A DNA stretch of 64,000 bases, taken from Nemophila menziesii (lineage: Eukaryota; Streptophyta; Magnoliopsida; Boraginales; Hydrophyllaceae). A program made the translations under genes and the position numbers. Position 1 is the first letter of the stretch. Each line of letters opens with the position of its first letter. The stretch covers positions 436,501 to 500,500 of the forward strand of contig JARWIR010000005.1 of assembly GCA_029959085.1 (NCBI GenBank). The letters are read 5' to 3'. The notes below the pieces were generated by a model. The model had not been told where the DNA came from. It saw only the letters and a list, made by a program, of their open reading frames with translations, and made no database searches. This document shows, one piece after another, positions 33,176 through 43,816 of the stretch.

Positions 33176-34198
33176 GAGAAAAAGACTCAGTGTGTATCTA
33201 TGGAATTCGAAAAAAAACTTCTGAGTACCTATACTATAAAATAGGACTTCTAGGTACCTAACTTTTACTTTTTGTCATAATAGAACTGTAAATGGATTAG
33301 TATGTCAAAATAATATACCGCTTATTAGGGGTGTGCGCGGGTCGGTTTTGGATGAAAAATGTTCAACCCACAAACCGCCCGTTCTTGTGCGGGTTTTGAA
33401 AAATGGGACCCGCACCCGCCCAATAGATTACTTAAACCATTGAGTTTCGGGTTGAGCGGCTTGCGGGTGTATTGCGGGTGATTTAGTTCGATAAAGAAGC
33501 TGAATTTGTATTCATATTCATTTGACGAGTCAATATTATATTACAAATGAAAGTTGTAACAAAAAATATTGTTTAGGATACTCATATGCATTTCAAATCA
33601 TTAATGATTAAAAGATATAAAATGATATTTTAAGAAAATAAATTTATAAATTAAACAAAGAGTATAGATAATATCAAGGCTGAAATGAAAAATATATTTA
33701 TTAAATAAAATGTTATTAAAATATTGAGGGATTTCAAAATATTAAAAAAAAAAAGGAGGAATAAAAAAAATGTAGAGTGAAAATTACACGATACCTACTA
33801 TTTTATTTGAATAAAATGAGCAATACGAATTGATCTAATTTTTTATACTATAAGGTAATCGGGTATGTGGGTTTGCGGGTTTCAAGTTTAAAATCCACAA
33901 CCCGCAAAAAACATATATTTTTTCAATAATGTAAACCGCAACCCACCCAATTAAAAACTAACCCGTATAATTTCGGGTTATTGTAATTGGGTTGGTCGGG
34001 TTATGCGGGTTTCCTAACCCGATGCACACACCTACCGCTTATACCAAGTCCACATAGGCTCCACATCATACTTATGTGTGAGATAACAGAAAACACTAAC
34101 GATTGGATAAAAAAAAATTGGATACCTAAAAGTTCTATTTTATAATATAGATACTCTAAAGTCTCTTTTCGAATTCTATATGTATAGGTTTTTTTCTC
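33176..34198. mobile_element. MULE-like MITE, split by a hAT MITE
   Basis: Long imperfect inverted repeats of about 85 bp: left from GAGAAAAAGACTC at 33176, right (reverse complement) from GAGAAAAAAACCT at 34198; both share GAATTCGAAAA and CTATAAAATAG-like blocks. Flanks TCATTTTATT (33166-33175) and TTATTTTATT (34199-34208) agree at 9 of 10 positions, as in Mutator-type insertions. Without the nested element it is about 306 bp. Confidence 0.72.
33326..34034. mobile_element. hAT-type MITE nested in the MULE-like MITE
   Basis: Ends TAGGGGTGTGCG and (reverse complement) TAGGTGTGTGCA, with CCGCTTAT duplicated exactly at 33318-33325 and 34035-34042. The subterminal regions are rich in CGGGTT/AACCCG in both orientations. 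709 bp, non-coding. Its insertion postdates the outer element. Confidence 0.85.
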
Positions 34199-34268
34199 TT
34201 ATTTTATTACATTCAAGACTTTTTGGATAAAAACATTTACTTGAACTAGTCAAGCTTCAAGAATGTTG

Positions 34269-34289
34269 TTGACAAAAAAAAAAAAAAAA
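34269..34289 (+). mobile_element. Bare poly-A retroposition scar
   Basis: TTGAC plus a 16-base A run lies between two exact copies of CAAGCTTCAAGAATGTTG (34251-34268 and 34290-34307). This is what an extremely 5'-truncated LINE or template-poor retroposition leaves behind. Confidence 0.65.
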
Positions 34290-34699
34290 CAAGCTTCAAG
34301 AATGTTGCTTGGAAAATCTAATTTATATATTCCATCACATGCATTTCTTTTTGTCGTCCATCACATGCATTTGACCTATTCACTTTCTAAAAGTTCTTAT
34401 CAAATTTTTTACTGGAAACTGAAGTGGATTCCACGTACGTACAAAGGGTCAAATTTCTTTTTGTCATCGATCTTTACTGGTAAATGTTTAACAACCAATA
34501 AAGACAACATGGGAGAGAACGATTTCTTTGTTTTATTTTGTTTTTTGGTTCTTCATGGAAATATTGACTTTACATTACTATAGGGACTGGAGCATATGTA
34601 TGGCTCTCTGTATTAACATGTTTTTTTTAGGAGTTTGTATTGAAAATTGAAACTTGTCCAGAAAAAAAAAATTGAAACTGAAGTTAGTGCGTTGAAATT

Positions 34700-35085
34700 A
34701 ATATAATAATGTTTATTCAAGGAATAAGTTCGTTATTTTTTCAAACGATTTCACTTAAACATGCGCAACAGACCACTATCAATAGTATGGAGGTTCAAAG
34801 ATGCAATACAATCTTGGATGGTGAAACTCTTGCCGTTTTGTCGGCAACAAAAAAGTATAAAGATTTTCAAGGAAAACGAAGACAATATTATTTTTCGATA
34901 ACCTTGAATTGGTACAAGATATTAGACAGACATCAACAGTAAAATAGACGATTCGATCAATCATTCAGAAGATACGGAAGATGACGAAAGATTATGGTTC
35001 GATATCTTATCGGCATATATCAAGAAGATTGAACAACCATGCGTACAATCTTGTAAAGGCAGGTAGATGCGAACCAAAGGGTATT
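34700..35085 (+). pseudogene. RNase H-like (RVT_3) domain relic
   Basis: Fragments in different frames (MEVQRCNTILDGETLAVLSA; then MTKDYGSISYRHISRRLNNH and AYNLVKAGRC) match the C-terminal RNase H-like domain found at the end of plant LINE ORF2 proteins and in free-standing RNase H-like genes. Stops and a frame change separate the parts near 34940. Too short and broken to work. Confidence 0.55.
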
Positions 35086-35271
35086 ACACTGAAGGTTAGT
35101 AATGTTACCTTAGGAGTATCGAAGATAACCAATTTAATATCGTTACTAATTGACAAAATTAGTCAATCAAGTTTTTGTAATCTTCTTTTGTGCTAGTCAA
35201 TTCGTGACTTTTACTTTTTGTACAACATGTCGTTATATGTGCAATGGTCCTCCTATCCAAGGAAAGGAATC

Positions 35272-36091
35272 TTAAAATAATAAACCGTGCCCCTTGAATA
35301 TCTGTACCAATGCACAGGCTATATGGAAAGAACAACAAAATATCTTAAAATCCGAGGATGTTGATAGTAAACTGAGGATAAATGATAACTCTCAATTGAG
35401 TAAGTGGGATATTGAACTAAATAATAATGCACCTCATGATGATCAACATGATCTGAAGGAAAGTAACAATCAAAAATTGGAACAAAAGAGGAATACCTCA
35501 CCTCTTTCGAGTACTATTTCAACAGATGGTAAAAATATACAATCTAAATGGGAACCACCCCCAAAGAATTGGTTTAAAATTAATTGCGATGCTTCTTATA
35601 AAAATGCTAACTCCTCTATTGCGTGTATTGCTAGGGATTGTTTTGGTAAAGTTATTAAATTAGGTGCTTGGAGAATAGGAGCTGAAAATTCCATGGAAGC
35701 CGAAGCATTGGGTATCTTGAAGGCTACTTTGTGGGCTAAGGAGTTTAAAGACACAAAATGCATTATAGAGAATGATTGCAAGGAAGTCATGGACCCTCTT
35801 GCTTCTAATTTACTTGTACCTAATTTAAGAATTAATAGCATTATTCGTAGTATTTATTTTGTTAGTGAAAATTGTAATCCTCTATTCTCTTTCATCTCTA
35901 GAAAGAAAAACTTAGTTGCGGATTGGTTAGCTAAAAACTCGCCTTTAGGCAATAGTGGTAGCTTTGGTAGGGCTTTGCCCCCCCAACTCGCGAAACTAAT
36001 CTTGAATGAATCCTCTCCTACGGGAGTTGGATAATCTTAGTTTGTAATAGTTTTCTTTTGAATGAAAAGCTTTTAGAACAAAAAAAAAAAA
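35272..36091 (+). mobile_element. 5'-truncated LINE-1 copy, C-terminal RNase H only
   Basis: AAGGAAAGGAATC flanks the copy exactly (35259-35271 and 36092-36104), and an A run precedes the right duplication: target-primed reverse transcription. The insert is about 820 bp. Its frame up to 36034 encodes the ORF2 tail with a RNase H fold (WFKINCDASYKNANSSIACI; AENSMEAEALGILKATLWA; RKKNLVADWLAKNSP) and ends SPTGVG, close to the SGVG end of the full-length L1 nearby. No ATG is needed; the frame enters from the truncation point. Confidence 0.85.
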
Positions 36092-36711
36092 AAGGAAAGG
36101 AATCCAAGGAAATATGCATAGTGTGACTTACATATTTTTATGTGTATTTATTTTAATAATTATTTTAACAACATTGAAGAAGAGATATTTTACTTGAGTA
36201 AACTTCATTATAATTTTATTTTCTTATTACACTGACATGTAATTTATTAAATGTAATTTATTAAAGGTGATATGATTTGATATCCAGCATTATTCTAATT
36301 TTATTTATATTAATAAATGTTAAATGTTAAATGTTAATTTTGTAAAGTTAAAAATAAAAAATGCTCAATAAAAAAGACATGCCCAATAATTTTTCTCCTC
36401 CTTCTCTCTAAACATGAGCTTTCTCTCTCCTCTCTTCAATGGTGGTCTCTTGCTATTCCCTAGTTCATAATCATTACTCCTTTGTTCTTTGATACGCGTG
36501 ATTGTGAGGCTCGAGCTTCTCTTCTCTTGTTCATTCCCGAGTTACTTTTATTTTGTCTTACAATCCCAATACCCCCCCTTTGGCGTACCACATACGCTTC
36601 TTATTTAGTACTTATATTACCGTCTCCCCATTTCCTCTCTATTTACCTTTACCTTCTTCCTCTCTCTCTCTCTTCTGCTTACTGTACTCTCTCATCTTCC
36701 GTTCTCTAACC

Positions 36712-38547
36712 ATGGCGTCTGACTCCATAATCACTATGAAACTTACCCCCTACTATAAACCAGAAGAAATATTTGCCAGAAGATACATGCTCCTTTCTAA
36801 AACCCTTTCGTCTACTGATATTTCTCCCGATACGGTGGCTTACGCAGCTAATAGATCTTGGGGTCTCAGATCTAAGATGCATGTGGTATCTGCTGGAGTT
36901 AATACTTTTTTCCTCATGTTTGATTCTCGTGAAGATCTCCTTAATACTTGGAATTTTCGCCCTTGGTCTGTTAATGGTCACTTGCTACTCCTTCAAGCAT
37001 GGCATCCTGAGATGTCCATGAGTGAAGCTGACTTCTCTATGGCTCCTTTTTGGATTCATCTTCAAAATCTTCCCTATGCTTTCGCTACACCAGATAATGC
37101 TAAAGACATCTGCAAAAATTTGGACTGTACCCTTCTTGCTTATGACATTAATAAGGTGAGTGATACTGTCAAGCTTCTTCGAGTCAGAGCTCTTTGGAAA
37201 CTAGACAAACCTCTGATTAAATCATTTAATATGGAAAGACCATCTCTCCCTCCTCTTGAAGTTAAGGTCAGATTCGAAAAACTGAGCAAATTCTGCTTCT
37301 TCTGTGGCCTCCTTACCCACACGGCTGGAGAGTGTAGCCTGTATAAAGAAGAACAAGTCAGATGCAGGGGTTATGTGAAGTTCCCTTTTGGTGATTGGAT
37401 GAGTATAACACCGGTTAAAGGTAGAGGAAGGAATGTTATGGTGGTTGATGATTTAGATGACCCTTCCCATATCATTTCCGGAAGTGAGGACTCTTTAATA
37501 ACCTCCTCTGAAAATCATTCTTCCAGATCACGCAACAGTGGTGGTCCCTCATCTATTAATACCAAATCCAATGATAAGGTTGGGACCAGTAAAGACGAGA
37601 ATGTTCCTGAGTTCCTACGTGGTTGTCCCAATGATCCGGTACAAGGGTATGCCCTCGTTGTTAAGGAACTATTAAAGGAAGTTGGCTCAGATCCGACCGG
37701 GGTGGAGCATATATTTAAACCTTCGTCTGATAAAGGTAAGGTTGGGGGCTCTGTTGCTACGCGCGTTAAGTCTCACGCGCGAAAAACCTCTTCGAAACCC
37801 ACTACTAAAACGGTTCAGCCCAGCCCAACTCAGTCTTGGTCTGGATCTAAAAGAAAGCATGATGGCGATTCTTCATCTGGTAAGTGGCCGGCGTGGCCCA
37901 AGAAGTTAGATGGGCCGGTGATGGCCAAACCCACATCTGGTCGTGGGTCCAATCGTACTTGGTCTCGTACTAATCCTACACGTGGTAAAACTAATCTGCA
38001 ATGGGTGAATCCCAATTTGAACTCAACCCCTATCCAACCTCCTAAAACCACTTCATCCACTAACCCTTCTTCTCCTCCTACTGAATATAATACGCCTCTC
38101 CCCTCCACCCCTCCTAACTCTCCTGTCAATCCGAATATCACCCCTATCCATATATCCTCCTCTCCCTCACACAATACTGACGAAGTGATTTCTGCTCGTA
38201 GGGATGATCCGGTTTTGGGTGGTATTAACCCTGTATCTCCTTCTTCTGGGTCCTCTACCCCTATGGTGTCGCCGAGTACTTATTTGGTTGCTAATACCCC
38301 CATACATGATTCCTCCTTCTCTTTCTCCGAGATCCCCATTTCCATGGAGCGTCCAGAGGAGGAGAGATGTGGCCCTAGCATTAAGAAACGCAAGCTGACC
38401 CATGCGGAGATGGTCGGGTTTAAGGAAAGTGAGGATGGTTTGGTGGAAGTTCCTCTTCTTGACATGGCAGTTGATGTGGTCCCTCTTACTACGGTGGTCC
38501 CTGATGATGTGGGTGGTTGCTCTCAGCAACCCCCACTAGAGCCATGA
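36712..38547 (+). CDS. LINE-1 ORF1 protein (DUF4283 / CCHC RNA-binding)
   Basis: 611 codons from the ATG in ACCATGG at 36712; the frame is open further upstream but without an ATG, so this is the supported start. Residues about 20-190 form the DUF4283-type RNA-binding region (WGLRSKMHVVSAGVNTFFL; WNFRPWSVNGHLLLLQAW; FWIHLQNLPYAFATPDNA). A CCHC zinc knuckle follows (CFFCGLLTHTAGEC, about residue 203). The second half is Ser/Pro/Thr-rich and basic and probably disordered. It should coat the L1 RNA in the ribonucleoprotein. The TGA stop overlaps the ORF2 start as ATGA at 38544-38547. Confidence 0.9.
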   Translation: MASDSIITMKLTPYYKPEEIFARRYMLLSKTLSSTDISPDTVAYAANRSWGLRSKMHVVSAGVNTFFLMFDSREDLLNTWNFRPWSVNGHLLLLQAWHPEMSMSEADFSMAPFWIHLQNLPYAFATPDNAKDICKNLDCTLLAYDINKVSDTVKLLRVRALWKLDKPLIKSFNMERPSLPPLEVKVRFEKLSKFCFFCGLLTHTAGECSLYKEEQVRCRGYVKFPFGDWMSITPVKGRGRNVMVVDDLDDPSHIISGSEDSLITSSENHSSRSRNSGGPSSINTKSNDKVGTSKDENVPEFLRGCPNDPVQGYALVVKELLKEVGSDPTGVEHIFKPSSDKGKVGGSVATRVKSHARKTSSKPTTKTVQPSPTQSWSGSKRKHDGDSSSGKWPAWPKKLDGPVMAKPTSGRGSNRTWSRTNPTRGKTNLQWVNPNLNSTPIQPPKTTSSTNPSSPPTEYNTPLPSTPPNSPVNPNITPIHISSSPSHNTDEVISARRDDPVLGGINPVSPSSGSSTPMVSPSTYLVANTPIHDSSFSFSEIPISMERPEEERCGPSIKKRKLTHAEMVGFKESEDGLVEVPLLDMAVDVVPLTTVVPDDVGGCSQQPPLEP

Positions 38548-41500
38548 TCAGAGTTTTTTGGAACTGTCAAGGGACGGGGTCCCCCTTGACGGTCCAAAAC
38601 CTTAGGGATATCATCTCTAAGGATAAACCCCGGGTCATCGGGCTTTCAGAGACGAAGACCAAAAGGAAGAAGATGCTTATTTTGGCGAAGAAATTAAAAA
38701 TGAATTTGCTGTGGAGTGTGGATCCGGTGGGACTCTCTGGTGGTTTGGCTGTTTTGACTGTTGATGGTTGGCAGGCTGATGTAATTTCTTTTTCTAGTAA
38801 TCATATTTCTCTTTCTGCTTCTGATGATGTTAACTCTTTTTGGTATTTGCATTTTGTGTACTCGTTACCTAATGAATCTAGTAAAAAGGTTTTATGGGAT
38901 TATATTCATGATGTTTCTATCAATAACCCCCTGGCCCCTAATCTGTTTATTGGTGATTTTAATGACATACGGTTGGACCAAGAAAAAGTTGGAGGGTTGA
39001 GGAAGAATCCAACGGAAATGCGCCTTTTTAATAGTAACATAATCCTTAATGAACTGGCTGAAATCCCCTCTAAGGGTTGTTCTTTTACTTGGAGGAACAA
39101 TAGGAGTGAGGAGAGCTTGATACTTCAAAAACTAGATAGAGGGTTGGGCTCTGCTACCTGGTTTGATTTGTTCCCCAACTCTTGGATCTATAATCTCCCT
39201 CCTATTGGTTCTGATCATTCTCCAATGGTTCTTCATTGGGATGATCAGCCATCAAGTAATCCTAGGCCTACCTTTAAATTGGATCCTAGTTGGTTGGATG
39301 TCGAGTCCTGTTCTTTGGCTATTCATAATTGCCTCTCCTCTTCTCGTAATTTTTCTGGCCCCTCATCGGTTAGATTTCCTAAGAGATTGGCTAAATGCAA
39401 AAAAACCATTTTGAGATGGAAAAAAGCTAACTTGAAGAACAATATCCTCATTATTAACTTATTGTCTAAAAAACTCGAAAACCTAATGATTTCTAATCCT
39501 GATGGCCTACCTCCTCTTTCGCAAGACCTCTTCACTTCTATATCTAAGGATATTGAATTTTTTTGGTCCCTCGAAGAGAAGTATTGGGCTACTAGATCTA
39601 GTGTTCTTTGGCTTAAGTTAGGGGACAGAAACTCGAAATTCTTTCATTTATCCACTCGTATTAGGAGAGCTTCTAATAAAATGATATCCCTCTTGAAAGA
39701 AGATGATTCATGGACTTCGAATCCCACAGAACTTAATGATCTGGTTGTTAACTTCTTCAAAAACCTCTATGAAGATTCGGGTCCAAGAGTGATTGAACCC
39801 ATCATCCAGAAGGTGTCCCCTTGTATTAATCAATTCCAGAATGATTTATTATCGGCCCCAATATCCGTTGAGGAACTTAAGCAAGCCACATGGCAACTTG
39901 GGGCCTCCAAAGCTCCAGGGCCTGATGGCTTTCCAGGATCCTTTTTTCGAAAGTATTGGGATTTATTGAAAGAGGACATCCTGGCTATCTATAATGGGGT
40001 GTTAGCTGGCAATGTTCCTCTTGGCTCTATCAGCGACACTAATATTGTTCTTATACCTAAATGCAAGCATCCTCAGAAAATAGGTCAATTCAGACCTATT
40101 TCATGCACAAACTTTCTGTATAAGATTTTCTCAAAAGTGATGGTGATGAGATTATCGAGCATTATCCCTGATATTATATCCCCAACCCAATCAGCCTTCA
40201 TTAAGGGTAGACTTATCCAAGATAACATTATCATTGTACATGAAGTAATCCATAAACTCAAGCATCTTAGAAAGAACTCTAAGGACAGCTACTCTATCAT
40301 CAAAGCTGATCTGCATAAAGCCTATGATCGGGTTAGTTGGCCTTTTCTTTTTGCTACTCTTATTAGAATGGGATTCAGTCCATCTTGGGTCTCTTGTATC
40401 AGAGAATGCGTTACTTCTGTTACATTCAATGTGTTAGTTAATGGGAACAAGGTAGGTGATTTTAAACCATCTAGAGGTCTCCGCCAAGGGGATCCTCTAT
40501 CCCCCTATCTTTTTACTATCGTTTCTAATGTCCTCTCCTCACTCATTGAGGCTGATTTCCTTCTGGGGGATATCAAAGGCATCCAAATGGGAAGAAATGG
40601 TCCCCATATCCACCATCTGTTATTCGCTGATGACTCTATTTTTTTCTTAAAAAATTCAGTCTTGGAAATTCATGCTTTTAAGGAAATCTTGTATAAGTTC
40701 TGCTTTGCTTCAGGTCTCTCTATTAACCTTAACAAGTCTTCTATTTTTCTGAGTCCTAACTGTACGGCCTCCATGAAATCCATGCTTGCTGAAGCTTTCC
40801 GAATGCCTGTGTCTGAGGACCTTGGACTTTATCTTGGCCTCCCTACCAGTTGGGGGAATTCGAAGACAAAAGCTATGGACTCCCTTATAGACAAAATGGC
40901 CACTAAGTTGAGTGGGTGGAAGAAATCCCTTCTTTCTATGCCTGGGAAGGCTACTCTTATATCTTCTATTATTCATGCCTTCCCAACATATTTTATGTCC
41001 TTACTGGCACTGCCAAAAGGGGTAATCAAGAAGATTAACTCCTTGACTTGTCACTTTCTGTGGGGGAATGAAGAAGATCGAGGTATCCATTGGGTCAATT
41101 GGAATAAAGTGTCATCTCCCAAAGATGCTGGTGGTCTTGGCATTAAAAACCTGGAGATCTTTAATTTGGCTCTTCTTGCGAAACAAGCCTGGTCCATTCT
41201 TATTCGCCCCCAGTCGTTAGTCCATCTGGTACTTAAGAGTACCTACTTCCCTGATAATGAGCTTCTCAGATCTAAAGATATTAAAAAAGGGTCCTGGATA
41301 TGGAATAGCATTCGAAAAGGATGTGAATTCCTTAAACCCCTTGTGATTAAGTCTATTGGTGATGGACATAACACACTGATATGGGATGACAATTGGTTGG
41401 GCAAGCTTATTGAGAAACCTAGTTTTTATTCAGATGATCCATCTTTCCCTAAATTTGTAGCGGATCTCTTTTCCACTTCTACAAGGACTTGGAAATTGGA

Positions 41501-42719
41501 TATGCTGAACTATCTTTTCCCCCCTGATCTGGTCACGATTATCACTAATATCAATATCCCTTGGACCAATCAGGCGGTTGAATGGGTTTGGCCTCTCTCC
41601 AAAGATGGTATGTACTCTTGCAAGTCGGGTTATCTCTCAGCATTCCAACCCTTTATTGCCCCCTCAATCCACCCGTCCACCTCTTCTTTCCCATATACTG
41701 ATCTGCTGAAACTTTGCTGGAAATCCCAGACCCCTCCCAAGTTTAAATTTTTCTTCTGGAGGGTGATAATGAATGCGCTTTCTACGGAGCAGAACATGTT
41801 TTCACGCTCTTGTGCATCTACTGACCTATGTCATATTTGCCTTAAAGAAGAAGAGTCTCTGGAACATCTTTTTTTAAAGTGTGATTGGACTAGGAACTTC
41901 TGGTTTTTATCCCCCCTGCACTGTCATATTAACCCCACTAGTTATCTTAGAATTGGAACATGGATTGGCTCGATTATTGACCAAGGGAAGGATTCTAAAG
42001 ATAGATCCCATCTTCTATTAACTATCATTCTTTGCTTTTGGGTCATCTGGCTCACCAGGAACAAGGTTATATTCCATCATACCCCCGTTGATCTTAATGC
42101 TTGTCTGAACTTATTGAATATCCTACATAGTCAAGTGTTCTTTGACGAGGGTCCAAGCCCTTCATTACCTCCTGCCGATCCCTTGTCCCCCCAACTCAAC
42201 TCTCCCTTGGCCCCTTGTTGGATCCCTCCTACACAGCACAATCTGAAGATGAATGTTGATGCTGCTTACAAGACAGGGAAAGCCTCCGCTGCTGCAGTGA
42301 TTCGTAACTGGAAGGGTGATATTGTTGATGGTTTTGCCATGAACATTACTGCTTCCTCTAGTTTTGAAGCTGAAGCTAAAGCATTGAGATTTGGCATTCA
42401 ATTTGCTTTAGACCACGCTCCCCTTTGCGACAGATTTGAAACTGACGCCGAAGCCGTTCTTAAAGCCGTGTATTCATCGAGCCCGAACTGTCATTGGAAG
42501 GACAGGGCTATCCTCGGTGATATTCGAAATATGGCTAGCACTCATAGTCGTTTACGCATCTGTGGTGTTAGAAGAACGGCGAACAAAGTCGCTGATTGGC
42601 TTGCGAAGACCTTCTCTGCTTCTCGTTTATCTTGTAATTGGCTTTGTAACATTCCTTTAGATCTTAAGCTTATTGCTTGTAATGACTGTAACTCTTTTGA
42701 TGCATCAGGAGTTGGATAA
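38544..42719 (+). CDS. LINE-1 ORF2: endonuclease, reverse transcriptase, RNase H
   Basis: 1391 codons, start ATG overlapping the ORF1 stop. Domains in order: APE-type endonuclease (IRVFWNCQGTGSP; Glu in LSETKTKRK; FIGDFNDI; SDHSPM, residues 1-230); reverse transcriptase (KAPGPDGFPGSFFRKYW; DLHKAYDRVSWPF; RGLRQGDPLSPYLF; catalytic FADD in LLFADDSIFFLK, about residues 440-720); zf-RVT region (CHICLKEEESLEHLFLKC); and a C-terminal RNase H-like domain (MNVDAAYKTGKASAA; SFEAEAKALRFGIQFAL; KVADWLAKTFS). Key residues of the endonuclease and RT are in place. The length is typical of plant L1 elements with RNase H. It would act at the target site by target-primed reverse transcription. Confidence 0.92.
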   Translation: MIRVFWNCQGTGSPLTVQNLRDIISKDKPRVIGLSETKTKRKKMLILAKKLKMNLLWSVDPVGLSGGLAVLTVDGWQADVISFSSNHISLSASDDVNSFWYLHFVYSLPNESSKKVLWDYIHDVSINNPLAPNLFIGDFNDIRLDQEKVGGLRKNPTEMRLFNSNIILNELAEIPSKGCSFTWRNNRSEESLILQKLDRGLGSATWFDLFPNSWIYNLPPIGSDHSPMVLHWDDQPSSNPRPTFKLDPSWLDVESCSLAIHNCLSSSRNFSGPSSVRFPKRLAKCKKTILRWKKANLKNNILIINLLSKKLENLMISNPDGLPPLSQDLFTSISKDIEFFWSLEEKYWATRSSVLWLKLGDRNSKFFHLSTRIRRASNKMISLLKEDDSWTSNPTELNDLVVNFFKNLYEDSGPRVIEPIIQKVSPCINQFQNDLLSAPISVEELKQATWQLGASKAPGPDGFPGSFFRKYWDLLKEDILAIYNGVLAGNVPLGSISDTNIVLIPKCKHPQKIGQFRPISCTNFLYKIFSKVMVMRLSSIIPDIISPTQSAFIKGRLIQDNIIIVHEVIHKLKHLRKNSKDSYSIIKADLHKAYDRVSWPFLFATLIRMGFSPSWVSCIRECVTSVTFNVLVNGNKVGDFKPSRGLRQGDPLSPYLFTIVSNVLSSLIEADFLLGDIKGIQMGRNGPHIHHLLFADDSIFFLKNSVLEIHAFKEILYKFCFASGLSINLNKSSIFLSPNCTASMKSMLAEAFRMPVSEDLGLYLGLPTSWGNSKTKAMDSLIDKMATKLSGWKKSLLSMPGKATLISSIIHAFPTYFMSLLALPKGVIKKINSLTCHFLWGNEEDRGIHWVNWNKVSSPKDAGGLGIKNLEIFNLALLAKQAWSILIRPQSLVHLVLKSTYFPDNELLRSKDIKKGSWIWNSIRKGCEFLKPLVIKSIGDGHNTLIWDDNWLGKLIEKPSFYSDDPSFPKFVADLFSTSTRTWKLDMLNYLFPPDLVTIITNINIPWTNQAVEWVWPLSKDGMYSCKSGYLSAFQPFIAPSIHPSTSSFPYTDLLKLCWKSQTPPKFKFFFWRVIMNALSTEQNMFSRSCASTDLCHICLKEEESLEHLFLKCDWTRNFWFLSPLHCHINPTSYLRIGTWIGSIIDQGKDSKDRSHLLLTIILCFWVIWLTRNKVIFHHTPVDLNACLNLLNILHSQVFFDEGPSPSLPPADPLSPQLNSPLAPCWIPPTQHNLKMNVDAAYKTGKASAAAVIRNWKGDIVDGFAMNITASSSFEAEAKALRFGIQFALDHAPLCDRFETDAEAVLKAVYSSSPNCHWKDRAILGDIRNMASTHSRLRICGVRRTANKVADWLAKTFSASRLSCNWLCNIPLDLKLIACNDCNSFDASGVG

Positions 42720-43618
42720 ACTCTTGATACTATTATCTATATATTTGATTCCTTTGTCTAAAAAAAAAATAATTTTTGATTATATCAAAAGATTTTCAAA
42801 GTATTCTCAAAGATCTGTTGAGTATATTTAAAGACTTATAGAGTTTCGAATCGATTAGAATTTTTTAGCTGATTTAAACTTATTCTGAGCTAAGTCAGAG
42901 ACTTGATCGAACCCATTCGAAAAATTACTGAAACTGACTAAAAACTTGCTAACAACTTATTTTTTATTTTATATAAATTTTATTTTCTTTCAAGATATTT
43001 TGATATTTGACCATTTATAAATTTATTTATAACATCTAACAAAAACAAAATTTATGTATCTTTTCGAATCCTCAAAACTCTTTAACTCTTTTTCTTTTTT
43101 TTACAAGAAACCTTAAATCTTCAAAACCCTTAAATCAATCATCCTTATAAATATTACTTTTAAATGAAATTCCAGATTGCATGGCTTTTGAACTCCATGT
43201 CAAGGCCTAAAACAAAGATTAGAACAAACCATGTTAAACTACAACTAACGATTTTGTCGTGCTCTCATCTTAAGAGATTAGTTTAGCATTAAGAGTTGGA
43301 AAGCCTATAAACAGGCGAAGGGTTGACAAAGAAACTTATTGACATATATTAGTAAAAATTTAAAGTTAAAACCAGTGGAACAATTACATATCCAACTTGG
43401 TGTACGTTCCACAAATATTCAATGTTGTTTTATATTTTCATGATGTATTCTTCTTATTAAAATATACCAATTAGTATTTTAGTTTTCATCAAGCCCTATG
43501 TCAAATAATACAAAAGCATTGTAACTCCACATGTTGGAAATTTGATAACCAAGAATTTTTTATTTTAATTACGTTGAAAATTTAATCGATTCGAATAAAA
43601 TTCAGTTTTAAAATCCTT

Positions 43619-43816
43619 TTTTTATAGGGTATTCAAGCCAACTTGGTGCACCACGACTCATGGAAATATACACGTCTTCCTATGCATATTTCCACATAAC
43701 CAGAACTAGGTCACCCATGTTCAAAGAGGGGTTCGAACCCTGTACCTCTTGCTTTACTCCTTAAGGATTGAAGAAATATCAAGACTCTGACCAGTTGAGC
43801 TAACTCAAATGGTTTT
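43619..43816 (-). mobile_element. tRNA-derived SINE with 15-bp duplication
   Basis: On the minus strand: A box TTAGCTCAACTGG near 43803-43791, B box GGTTCGAACCC near 43742-43732 (a perfect consensus), a tRNA-unrelated body and a short A/T-rich tail at the left edge. AGTTTTAAAATCCTT flanks it exactly at 43604-43618 and 43817-43831. About 198 bp. A tRNA gene is excluded by the lack of a full cloverleaf and by the body downstream of the B box. Confidence 0.92.

Larger units (their letters stand above)
36395..42767 (+). mobile_element. Full-length LINE-1 retrotransposon with both ORFs open
   Basis: AATAATTTTT occurs at 36385-36394 and again at 42768-42777 right after an A run, giving a target duplication (exact length blurred by the A tail). 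A pyrimidine-rich 5' UTR (CTCTCTCTC near 36660) of about 317 bp precedes ORF1 at 36712; ORF2 ends at 42719, followed by a 40-bp 3' UTR and poly-A. Total about 6.4 kb. Neither ORF has an internal stop, so the copy may be recent and possibly capable of movement. Confidence 0.88.

Noticed and set aside
34263..34583. A coding gene starting in the poly-A scar
   Set aside because: The frame begins inside the A run and its protein has no recognisable domain.
36706..38529. Long antisense open frames opposite LINE-1 ORF1
   Set aside because: They have no family resemblance and mirror the codon composition of ORF1; treated as shadows.
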